A stretch of DNA of 28,653 nucleotides from an uncultured Clostridia bacterium. Lineage in GTDB: Bacteria > Bacillota > Clostridia > Tissierellales > Peptoniphilaceae. Shown here in pieces: positions 6,965 through 13,624 of this stretch. Location of the stretch: positions 1 to 28,653 of the forward strand of contig CAMEGD010000003.1 in the NCBI GenBank assembly GCA_945916025.1. Direction: 5' to 3'. Under the pieces are notes generated by a model. It ran no database searches. It was given only the letters and a program-made list of their open reading frames with translations, and was not told the DNA's origin. Numbering within the stretch: position 1 is the first letter of the stretch; every line of letters begins with the position of its first letter. The translations under genes were made by a program, and so were the position numbers.

Positions 6965-8251
6965 CTAATTGTCTTTTAGTTTAGGGAAGTCTAAAACTAT
7001 TGCTAAAACTCCCATAACTAATATTAACATTGGGTACCAAGTAAATGGTACTATTGCAGTTGGAGAAATTTGTGCCATACCTGCAGCTACTAGTAATTGA
7101 CCGCCGTAAGGAATTATTCCTTGGAAACCTGATGAGAATATATCTAGTAATCCAGCTGTCTTTCTTCTGTCAACTCCAAATTCATCTGAAATATTTCTTG
7201 CTAAAGGTCCTGCTGTGATTATTGATATTGTGTTGTTTGTTGTTGCTATATCAAGTAGAGATACTAGACCTGCTATGGAGAATTGTGCACCTTTAGTGGT
7301 TTTAACTCTAGATGTTAAAGCACTTAGTAGATAATCAATACCACCAAAGTATTGCATTAGGCCAACAACCCCACCTACAACTATTGCTATTATAGATACG
7401 TCTTGCATCCAACCCATACCTGTTTGTAATACTCCAAACATTTCTACAATTGTAAAGTCACCTTGTACTAGGCCGATTATACATCCTACTGCAATACCTA
7501 ATCCTAAAGTAGCAAATACATTAAGTCCACCTAGGGCAAATGCTATGATTACTATATATGGAATTATGTCCACTAGGTTGTATTCAAATGTTTCTAGTCC
7601 TGTTACTTGAACGTTCATAAAGGCAAGTACAATTACATTAATTATTACTGCTGGAAGGACTATTAAGAAGTTAACTTTGAATTTGTCCTTCATTTTTACT
7701 TCTTGGGTCCTAGTTGCTGCTATTGTTGTATCAGAGATAAAGGATAAGTTGTCTCCGAACATTGATCCACCAATTACAACTCCACAAATTAGTGGCATTG
7801 AAATGTTTGTGTTAGATGCAATACCAACTGCTATTGGAGTAAGGGCACTAACTGTACCCATGGATGTACCCATTGAAAAACTAAGTACACAGCCTACTAA
7901 AAACAAGCCTGGTAGAAGTAAATTTGATGGCAATACACTTAAACCTAGGTTTACTGTGGATTGAACTGCTCCCATGGAATCTGCTACTGAATAGAAGGCT
8001 CCTGCTAGGATAAATATAAGAACCATTAGGATTAAGGTAGGGTCTCCTGCATTCTTTGCAAATATATCTACCTTGTCACCTAGGGATAATTTTTCTCCAT
8101 CTTTGTTCATTGCCAAAGCTATAGCTGATGTAAACATAAAGGCAACTAATAATGGCATATTTTCAAATTTGCCTGTTATTATTCCAGTTCCTGCAAAAAT
8201 CAATAAAAATATTAATAGTGGTAATAAACCTTTCGCTGATCCTTTTTTCAT
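6965..8251 (-). CDS. NhaC-family Na+/H+ antiporter-type carrier
   Basis: A 428-residue, very hydrophobic protein with about 10-12 membrane spans. It carries the NhaC-family segments SFSMGTSMGTVSALTPIAVGIA (roughly 125-146) and GGSMFGDNLSFISDTTIAATRTQ (roughly 161-183), and repeats a related pattern near the C-terminus (DIATTNNTISIITAGPLAR). NhaC relatives include plain Na+/H+ antiporters but also MleN (malate/lactate exchange) and MetT-type methionine carriers. Inserted between a sugar-sensing regulator and mtnK, this one is a candidate for uptake of methylthioribose or a related compound, or export of a product. AGGAGA precedes the ATG. Family is sure, substrate is inference. Confidence 0.88.
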   Translation of the reverse strand: MKKGSAKGLLPLLIFLLIFAGTGIITGKFENMPLLVAFMFTSAIALAMNKDGEKLSLGDKVDIFAKNAGDPTLILMVLIFILAGAFYSVADSMGAVQSTVNLGLSVLPSNLLLPGLFLVGCVLSFSMGTSMGTVSALTPIAVGIASNTNISMPLICGVVIGGSMFGDNLSFISDTTIAATRTQEVKMKDKFKVNFLIVLPAVIINVIVLAFMNVQVTGLETFEYNLVDIIPYIVIIAFALGGLNVFATLGLGIAVGCIIGLVQGDFTIVEMFGVLQTGMGWMQDVSIIAIVVGGVVGLMQYFGGIDYLLSALTSRVKTTKGAQFSIAGLVSLLDIATTNNTISIITAGPLARNISDEFGVDRRKTAGLLDIFSSGFQGIIPYGGQLLVAAGMAQISPTAIVPFTWYPMLILVMGVLAIVLDFPKLKDN

Positions 8252-8285
8252 TTTCTTTCTCCTCGTTTTATTTTGATAAATATTT

Positions 8286-8301
8286 ATGTATTAAAATACA
8301 T
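8286..8301. promoter_or_regulatory. Perfect palindrome between regulator and carrier genes
   Basis: ATGTATT-AA-AATACAT is a perfect 16-base palindrome in the 64-base gap between the SorC-type regulator and the NhaC-family gene. It could be an operator or a weak RNA stem. It shares no obvious sequence with the repeats upstream of the regulator. Confidence 0.4.
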
Positions 8302-8315
8302 TTTTTCTAAGAACA

Positions 8316-9257
8316 TTAATCTTCCTTAATCAATTTCTCTGCGGTTTTTGAGTCAGTTATTAAGACGTCTAAAAAACCACCATTTAGGGCTCCTAATATT
8401 GCTTCGTACTTCTTTTCACCTCCTGCAATTCCTACAACCTTGCTTTTATTTTCGTTTATTAATGCGTTATAACCTAGTGTCCTAGTATCATACTTATGCT
8501 TTACTAGCCTTCCATCTTTGTCAAACCACCTAAGGCCAATATCTCCCTTGGACCCACTTTTTAAAAGAGTATCCCTGTATTCATCGTTGAATTTTTTAGA
8601 TGTAAATAGCTGGGTACTTTCATTAATCTCCCCAATACCAACAAATAGGGTCTTACATTTTTTAATGGTTTCCTCAGTATTGATCATGTTTATGTCTTTT
8701 AGAAGGATGTTCTTAGTATTTTCATCTTCTAAAATAGCTGGTGCAAAGAATACATAGGATTCTCCCCCTAGTTTTTTCCCTAGACTTCTGGTTATTTGGT
8801 CTGGATGAAGGCCTGTGTGGAGGATGTTAGTTCCTCCTGTAAGCTGAACTACAGAGATTTTTTTCATTGTATTTTCTGGCATTAGTTCAGATACTTTTGA
8901 GATAGTCCTTCCAAAGGAAATTCCCAAGTAGGAGTTTTCTTCTACATTTTCTAAGATATACCTAACCCCTGCTAGTCCTAAGTCGTATACTATGGATTCT
9001 TCGTCTAGTGAACTTGCTACTATTGCTTGTTTTAGGTTGAACTTTTCTTGTAATTTATCTTCTAGTTCAAAGTTATAGTTTTCTAAGTCCATAATAGTTA
9101 CTGTAACAATTTTTTCTTCTATGGCTTTTTTTAAGATCCTGTTTACCCTTTGTCTAGAGGTGTTCATCTTCTTAGCAATTTGGTCTTGGGTTAAGTTTTT
9201 TTTGTAGTACAAGTATGATATTTTTATTATTTCTTTTAAGTCCTTGATTTCTAACAC
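8316..9257 (-). CDS. SorC/DeoR-type sugar-binding transcriptional regulator
   Basis: A 313-residue regulator. The N-terminal helix-turn-helix is at about 19-47 (LTQDQIAKKMNTSRQRVNRIL), followed by a sugar-phosphate-binding domain: GISFGRTISKV near 113, VGIGEIN near 201, DIGLRWFDKDGRLV near 232, and the closing GGEKKYEAILGALNGGFLDVLITD segment typical of SorC/DeoR/CggR sensors. These proteins bind phosphorylated sugars and release or change their grip on DNA. It is the first gene of the leftward train, so it probably regulates its own operon in response to a pathway intermediate. The start is uncertain: the only upstream start in frame is a GTG fused to its own Shine-Dalgarno (AGGGGGTG), with a TAA three codons earlier. 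Confidence 0.88.
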   Translation of the reverse strand: MLEIKDLKEIIKISYLYYKKNLTQDQIAKKMNTSRQRVNRILKKAIEEKIVTVTIMDLENYNFELEDKLQEKFNLKQAIVASSLDEESIVYDLGLAGVRYILENVEENSYLGISFGRTISKVSELMPENTMKKISVVQLTGGTNILHTGLHPDQITRSLGKKLGGESYVFFAPAILEDENTKNILLKDINMINTEETIKKCKTLFVGIGEINESTQLFTSKKFNDEYRDTLLKSGSKGDIGLRWFDKDGRLVKHKYDTRTLGYNALINENKSKVVGIAGGEKKYEAILGALNGGFLDVLITDSKTAEKLIKED

Positions 9258-9262
9258 CCCCT

Positions 9263-9346
9263 GTTACATTTGTCATATTTGTTGATTATTTGTAACGTTT
9301 TCTTATGGTTATTATATCATTTATTTTTTATATGTAAACGTTTTTT
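9263..9346 (-). promoter_or_regulatory. Promoter, cre-like site and triple-repeat operator of the salvage train
   Basis: On the minus strand, TTTACA (9333-9338) and TATAAT (9311-9316) are 16 bases apart, a strong sigma-A promoter. The plus strand across the -35 reads TGTAAACGTTTTTT (9333-9346), which fits 12 of 14 positions of the CcpA cre consensus. Downstream of the start site, ATTTGT (plus strand) occurs three times at 9268, 9277 and 9288, about one helical turn apart, framed by GTTACA (9263-9268) and TGTAAC (9291-9296). This is a plausible tandem operator for the SorC-type protein encoded next to it. Promoter well supported, operators inferred. Confidence 0.7.
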
Positions 9347-9373
9347 TGGTCTAAATTTAAGTATTTTTCCAAT

Positions 9374-9404
9374 AAAAAAGATTAGAAGCAAAAACTCCTA
9401 ATCT
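9374..9404 (-). terminator. Terminator of the DapF-like gene
   Basis: On the minus strand AGATTAG pairs with CTAATCT around a 12-base loop and is followed by six Ts, 14 bases after the stop codon. It separates the epimerase-like gene from the promoter of the salvage train. Confidence 0.88.
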
Positions 9405-9417
9405 CATTGTCTTTTAT

Positions 9418-10209
9418 TTATATTTCTACTGTTATTTCTTCTAGTCTACCAAATTCTATTTGGCCGCCAATAGAATAAACTAATTGTCCATTTTCTTCCT
9501 TAGCCCTTACTACTATTGAGCCACCTGGTTGAAATATTTCTTCTTTAAAGTCTCTTCTTTTATCCTTATTTAAGTAATAGCCTGAGGCTACTGTACCTGA
9601 ACCACAGGATCCTTCTTTTATTAGGGTTTCAGTTTCTGGTACATATACATAGGGCTCCATATACATTCTTTCTTCATCTAAAAACAAACATCCGTATGCA
9701 TCTTCTTTGTAGGTCTTTTGTAGCTCATTAATTAGTTGTATGACAAAGACCTTGTCTGCTTTTCTATCTGGGACAATTACGTGGATTATTCCATCTAAAA
9801 ATACTGTAAAGTACTCGTTTCCAACTAAGTTTAAGTAGGCGATTTTCTTAGCCTTGTTAAGGGTAACTTCTGATGTCATCTCTTCTGAGTTTGTGATTAC
9901 TTCTATGTCTTTGTCAGTTCCACTTACACTAAGAAGGAGCTTGTTTTCTCCCTTTAGTTCATTTAGGATGGCTACAAATAGTCCAAAGGACCTGGTGGCA
10001 TTTCCACAAAATTCTCCACCCATCATGTCCATACGTAATTTTCCATCTTGGTTTTCTGATATGAAACCTACTTGTTCTACTGTACTATCAATTTGTTCTA
10101 TAATAGCCCTGGCTATTAGTGACTTTTCAGATTTTTCTACATCTCCTAGGACAAATCCTGTAATGTTTCCTGCTGGGTTTGCCCTAAAGTAATTTAGAAT
10201 TCTCTCCAT
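9418..10209 (-). CDS. DapF-fold amino-acid racemase/epimerase
   Basis: A 263-residue member of the diaminopimelate epimerase/PhzF-like fold. Both catalytic cysteines of cofactor-independent racemases appear: C68 in GGEFCGNATR and C202 in GSCGSGT. The asparagine N11 of the opening NPAGN loop is also typical. The N-terminal motif GGEFCGNAT differs from the MRMFNADGSEAEMCGNGxRC block of true DapF, and is closer to the broader group that includes histidine racemases (CntK, Fusobacterium HisR-type) and hydroxyproline epimerases. No lysine-pathway genes are nearby. The ATG has GAGGT five bases upstream and lies 10 bases after the stop of a broken DUF1858 gene. Family sure, substrate unknown. Confidence 0.85.
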   Translation of the reverse strand: MERILNYFRANPAGNITGFVLGDVEKSEKSLIARAIIEQIDSTVEQVGFISENQDGKLRMDMMGGEFCGNATRSFGLFVAILNELKGENKLLLSVSGTDKDIEVITNSEEMTSEVTLNKAKKIAYLNLVGNEYFTVFLDGIIHVIVPDRKADKVFVIQLINELQKTYKEDAYGCLFLDEERMYMEPYVYVPETETLIKEGSCGSGTVASGYYLNKDKRRDFKEEIFQPGGSIVVRAKEENGQLVYSIGGQIEFGRLEEITVEI

Positions 10210-10219
10210 TTTTGACCTC

Positions 10220-10446
10220 TTATTTTGTATTATTTTCTTCTATTAATTTTTGTATTTTGTTTATTAGTTTTTCTGGTTCTACATTTGCCTTTTGGGCTAC
10301 TTTTTCTATATTTGCATTTTCTGTTAGTTTTGCTGCTAGTTTTGAATTTAGAAGTTTAAATTTTGGAAACCTCTTATTAGTTCATCTTTTAGGAAGGGGT
10401 ATGTTTCCAAAAGGTCTTTTATTTTTGTTTCTTTGTTTATTATCAT
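10220..10446 (-). pseudogene. DUF1858-domain small protein, single frameshift
   Basis: Starting at an ATG with AGGATGG upstream, the frame reads MIINKETKIKDLLETYPFLKD and continues to ELIRG, then falls into a stop. If one base is restored at about 10368-10372 (after AGAGG), the reading continues as FPKFKLLNSKLAAKL, then TENANIEKVAQKANVEPEKLI and NKIQKLIEENNTK to a stop 10 bases before the DapF-like gene. The restored protein of about 75 residues matches the DUF1858 pattern (TIxDLLExYPxL...FPKFKxL...AxxxxVxxExLIxxI). The rest is free of damage, so this is either a recent mutation or a sequencing error. Confidence 0.7.
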
Positions 10447-10853
10447 TTTTCCATCCTTTATTGTACTCCAAAGGCTTATACCCATTTTGTATTGAAATAT
10501 TTATTCTCCTATTAGGACTTTTGAGATGTATCCTTATTCTAGCAACTTTTCTTCTGTCATGTAGAAAAATTGATAGTCTACCCAGGCACCTTGGTCTCTG
10601 TGGTAATCTTCCTAGTTGGTCTTACTAGGGTGTTTATTATTTTGTAAAACTCCCCCCTTGGAAATAAAGTTGTCAGGCCTAAAGGTTCCATCTTCGTAGC
10701 CTTTTACTATTTCTACTCCATAGGCCCAGTTAATTTCTACTTAGCCCAGTGACCCCTTATATCTGTAAAGGGACTACTGGTAAATGTTAGTCCTAAAATT
10801 AGGGCAATCACCATCAAAAAAGATAAAATTTTAATTGTTTTTATAAGTTTCAT
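10447..10853 (-). pseudogene. SLH-domain surface protein, decayed
   Basis: From an ATG with AAGGGG upstream the frame gives a signal peptide (MKLIKTIKILSFLMVIALIL) and the opening of an S-layer homology domain (SPFTDIRGHWAK). It then hits TAG. The neighbouring frame resumes EINWAYGVEIVKGYEDGTFRP and DNFISKG, shifts again in a run of six Gs to EFYKIINTLVRP, and shifts once more to EDYHRDQGAWVDYQFFYMTE with two later in-frame stops. At least three frameshifts and two nonsense codons mean it is not functional. SLH domains anchor proteins to secondary cell-wall polymers. Only one to two of the usual three SLH units can be traced, so the gene was also probably truncated. Confidence 0.8.
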
Positions 10854-10935
10854 AGGATCCCCTTCTTTATTAAATTTTTTTACTTTATTCTATTTTATCA
10901 TTAATAGAATTATATAAAAGACAAATTTGTTACAG

Positions 10936-10963
10936 AAAAAACCAGCCCTTTTAAAAGAGCTGG
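10936..10963 (-). terminator. Terminator of the sdpRI-type pair
   Basis: On the minus strand CCAGCTCTT and AAGGGCTGG pair (one G-T) around TTAA, followed by six Ts, seven bases after the stop codon of the SdpI-like gene. Confidence 0.9.
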
Positions 10964-10969
10964 AAGGTA

Positions 10970-11596
10970 TTACATTGTCTTGTATACATAAAAGGAATAA
11001 AAGATTGGGATAAGGATAACCACGAAAAGTAGTACCATTTGGATAATTCCTGGACCTCCTAATAAGGAAGTAACAAGGCCTATGATACCACCAATAACTA
11101 AGACTTTCCCACCAAACTTATGGGTCTTGTCCCATACATAGTCTGAGTCCAGAGTCCATGGTAGTTTTATTCCTACAGTGTAGTTTCTCTTTGTCTTTGG
11201 AAGGTAATTTCCTATAAATATAAACATGATAAACATTATCATAGGAAGCCAAAAGTTAACATCAGCCTTTTTCCCTTGGACAGAAAATATGGATAGGACA
11301 GTGGTAACTATGGATATAATTGGAATTATTAGAAGGACCGCTGACATAGCCTTTTCCCCTTGATATTTTCTCCTAGGGTCTAAATTTGTAATCACGTAAG
11401 AAAAAATGTAGATTCCAAGTATTATTCCAGGAAGTCCAAATAAGACAAAGGCCTTAGGCTTATATTCGTCAGGTACCCCTTCTAGGTTAAAGTGACTAGG
11501 CATCATATCTGGCATGTCCTTATATACAAGAAAGCCAATAATAAAGGGGATGAGAAGTAGTACAAATCCTATTTTAAAAGCATTTTTTCTATTCAT
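10970..11596 (-). CDS. sdpI: SdpI-family membrane protein
   Basis: A 208-residue membrane protein with about six spans (near 9-25, 49-70, 84-106, 113-130, 163-180 and 184-203). The N-terminal part is a DUF1648 domain (DMMPSHFNLEGVPDEY), and the loop GNYLPKTKRNYTVGIKLPWT (130-149) followed by WDKTHKFGG is the SdpI signature. In Bacillus subtilis SdpI protects against the SdpC killing peptide and recruits the SdpR repressor to the membrane. Here it overlaps the upstream ArsR-family gene by eight bases, the same pairing. No SdpABC toxin genes are in the window, so it may act as orphan immunity or as part of a stress response. Confidence 0.85.
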   Translation of the reverse strand: MNRKNAFKIGFVLLLIPFIIGFLVYKDMPDMMPSHFNLEGVPDEYKPKAFVLFGLPGIILGIYIFSYVITNLDPRRKYQGEKAMSAVLLIIPIISIVTTVLSIFSVQGKKADVNFWLPMIMFIMFIFIGNYLPKTKRNYTVGIKLPWTLDSDYVWDKTHKFGGKVLVIGGIIGLVTSLLGGPGIIQMVLLFVVILIPIFYSFYVYKTM

Positions 11597-11861
11597 TTTT
11601 ATCCTCCATAAAGTTCATAATATAGGTCATTAATTCTTCAAAAACTGATGTATTTAGACTATATATTCTAAAGTTTTTTTCTTTATTCATATATATTAAG
11701 TCAGCATCTAAAAGGGTGGAAATGTGATAGGACACAGTAGCTGAGGACATATTAAAATAAGCTCCTATTTCTCCTGCTGTCATAGGGCCGTTTTTTAGCA
11801 TCTTTAATATTTCTCTTCTGTTTTTGTCACTTAAGGCCTTTAGGGTCTTGTCTATTCCCAT
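11589..11861 (-). CDS. sdpR: SdpR-like ArsR-family repressor
   Basis: A 90-residue winged-helix protein, the size of SdpR. The opening MGIDKTLKALSDKNRREILK, the recognition segment MTAGEIGAYFNMSSATVSYHI (27-47) and the wing with KEKNFRIYSLN are typical of SdpR-type ArsR repressors. The cysteine metal-binding motif of metal-sensing ArsR proteins is absent. It is translationally coupled to the SdpI-like gene (eight-base overlap), and in the known system it represses its own operon until SdpI sequesters it. AGGTG lies seven to eight bases before the ATG. Confidence 0.88.
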   Translation of the reverse strand: MGIDKTLKALSDKNRREILKMLKNGPMTAGEIGAYFNMSSATVSYHISTLLDADLIYMNKEKNFRIYSLNTSVFEELMTYIMNFMEDKNE

Positions 11862-11896
11862 AATCTTCGCACCTATTTCGATTTATTTCTAAGTAG

Positions 11897-11925
11897 ATTA
11901 TACTCTAATTTATCTTTTTTTACAA
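11897..11925 (-). promoter_or_regulatory. Promoter of the sdpRI-type pair
   Basis: On the minus strand TTGTAA (11920-11925) and TATAAT (11897-11902) are separated by 17 bases, an almost ideal sigma-A promoter, about 36 bases upstream of the sdpR-like start. It fires away from the HAAS-domain gene. Confidence 0.75.
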
Positions 11926-11973
11926 GATTTTCTACTATATTTTAAGAGTCAAATAAGGTATTATTATTAGGAG

Positions 11974-12046
11974 ACCCAAATTTATGTGAAATAGGCTATT
12001 TACTGATTTATAGCCCTAAGATTGGGTAAATTTTACTAAGAGGTGA
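11974..12046 (+). promoter_or_regulatory. Structured leader and ribosome site of the HAAS-domain gene
   Basis: The leader can fold as an outer stem, ACCCAA (11974-11979) with TTGGGT (12022-12027), enclosing an inner hairpin, GGCTAT (11994-11999) with ATAGCC (12010-12015). The ribosome site AGAGGTG lies just downstream, ending about five bases before the ATG at 12051. No T run follows, so it is not a terminator. No known riboswitch class was recognised. A TATTAT at about 11959-11964 could be the -10 of a weak promoter. Folding was judged by eye. Confidence 0.45.
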
Positions 12047-12050
12047 AATT

Positions 12051-13610
12051 ATGAGAAGAGATCTTGTTGAAGGATATTTATATGAAGTAACAAAGTCTTT
12101 GTCTAGGAGAGACCGTAATGATGTTAGACAAAGATTGGAAACTGAAATTTATGATGAAATTGATAGGACAAAAAAAGAAAATATTGAAACTAAGGAAGAG
12201 GTACTTAGAGTTTTAGAAGGTTATGGTAATCCAGCAGATGTTGCTGCTAAGTATTCTACTTCTAAAAAAAGAGGCCTAGTTCCTCAGCCACATTTTGGTC
12301 ATTATGTAAAGGACAAATGGATGTCTTTTATTGTTGGACTTTTGGTAATTGGAGCATTATATGCCTTTAATTACCTGTTTATGGAAACCCTTCCACTTAA
12401 TATCAGTCTAGTATTAGATGTTTTAGCTAAGGTGGGAATTTTGTTTTTAGTAGTTTATATTAGCTACACCCTTGCCTTTTCTTTTGTGTCTGGGTCAAGG
12501 CTACCAAGTTGGAAGTCATTTTCAAGCCATCTTAAGCCAGAACCTACCAAGTCAAGTAGGGTATCTGCCTTTGAAATAGGCTTTCAAGTTATACTATCAA
12601 CTTTGCTTTTCACAGCTTTTGCTTTGGGAAGTGACTTATTAGGGCTTAATTTTGGAAACCTAAATGTTGGCCTTTATAGTATTTCTATTTTTGGCCTATT
12701 TGTATTAGCCTTCTTTATTAATGTTTTAAACATTACCTATAAGGAAGTTGATAAAAGGTACACTTTCTCAGTTATGGCTACTACAATTTTGACTAATTTA
12801 GCTGTTATTGGCCTTGCCTTTTTAATCTTTGTACAAAATGATTCTATTAGGGCTAATTTTAGGGACTGGCTAGTTGTAGTTTCGCCATCAAATGATTTAA
12901 TGACTAATATTATTAATAACATTGGCTTGGTAATATTCTTGGTTATAGCCTTGTTTGCTGTAATTGATACTATTTCTACTGGTTTAGGATATCACTCTAA
13001 TACTAAGGATTCTATTGAGCCAATCTTTAAGGAAGATAAGGCTGAAAGAGACCTTTATACTACAAGTGAAGACTTTACAGAGGATTCCTATCACAACATT
13101 TCTGACACTCCAGTAGATGTTATTAATGAACCTATAAGTTCTAATGTGGACTTAGAAGACCGCGAACTTAAGGGTGACAAGGTTGAAGAAACTATTGTAG
13201 TTGAAAATATTGATACTAATGAATCTTATTACAATGAAGTTTCTGATGATACTATGATTTTGGAAAAAGCTAATGATGATATGGTTCTTACACAAGTGCC
13301 TAGTGATGAGGTGTTAGTAGCTAGTGAAGATACAGTTGATGGTCCTAGTGATGAAGTAATTGTAGTTAATGAGGACACTGCACCTACTCCTAGTGATGAA
13401 GTTTTTGAAGAGCCTAAGAGTCCTGAAGACCTTACTCCTTATGAAGAAGTTTTAGTTGAAGAAAGTGACAAGGTTATGGACAATGCTGATGATGAGTTTA
13501 TTACTCAAAAAATTAACAGGAATGAATTTCACAAGGAATTAAAGAAACATCAAGAAGTTTTTGATGAAAATGTAGCTTCTACTGATGTTGACCCTAATGA
13601 AAAAATATAA
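12051..13610 (+). CDS. HAAS-domain membrane protein with acidic C-terminal tail
   Basis: A 519-residue protein. Residues 1-70 form a HAAS-type helical domain (MRRDLVEGYLYEVTKSLSRR, then DRNDVRQRLETEIYDEI and VLRVLEGYGNPADVAAKY), a module usually found in membrane proteins paired with PadR-family repressors. About six membrane spans follow (near 90-112, 117-150, 178-200, 206-228, 240-262, 285-310). The last 200 residues are strongly acidic and probably disordered, with three 15-residue PSDEV repeats. No PadR gene is adjacent, which is unusual. It is followed 14 bases later by the M16C peptidase, so the two form an operon. The role is unknown. Signalling or envelope stress sensing is possible. 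Confidence 0.8.
   Translation: MRRDLVEGYLYEVTKSLSRRDRNDVRQRLETEIYDEIDRTKKENIETKEEVLRVLEGYGNPADVAAKYSTSKKRGLVPQPHFGHYVKDKWMSFIVGLLVIGALYAFNYLFMETLPLNISLVLDVLAKVGILFLVVYISYTLAFSFVSGSRLPSWKSFSSHLKPEPTKSSRVSAFEIGFQVILSTLLFTAFALGSDLLGLNFGNLNVGLYSISIFGLFVLAFFINVLNITYKEVDKRYTFSVMATTILTNLAVIGLAFLIFVQNDSIRANFRDWLVVVSPSNDLMTNIINNIGLVIFLVIALFAVIDTISTGLGYHSNTKDSIEPIFKEDKAERDLYTTSEDFTEDSYHNISDTPVDVINEPISSNVDLEDRELKGDKVEETIVVENIDTNESYYNEVSDDTMILEKANDDMVLTQVPSDEVLVASEDTVDGPSDEVIVVNEDTAPTPSDEVFEEPKSPEDLTPYEEVLVEESDKVMDNADDEFITQKINRNEFHKELKKHQEVFDENVASTDVDPNEKI
13299..13403 (+). repeat. 45-base in-frame tandem repeat (PSDEV units)
   Basis: CCTAGTGATGA(A/G)GT recurs at 13299, 13344 and 13389, exactly 45 bases apart, encoding PSDEV followed by acidic residues. 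The third copy diverges after its first eight codons. Such in-frame repeats can gain or lose units between strains. Confidence 0.85.
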
Positions 13611-13624
13611 GATAAGGAAAAAAT

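Noticed and set aside
9258..9417. SAM riboswitch ahead of the methylthioribose-type operon
   Set aside because: The leader is under 60 bases and shows only short repeats. None of the conserved SAM-riboswitch stems can be formed.
10212..10628. A 138-codon plus-strand open frame
   Set aside because: It lies opposite the DUF1858 and SLH remnants, whose translations match known domains. The plus frame is Phe/Leu-rich with no domain.
13299..13403. CRISPR-like array
   Set aside because: The 45-base periodicity is in frame and encodes protein repeats. No conserved repeat with variable spacers is present.
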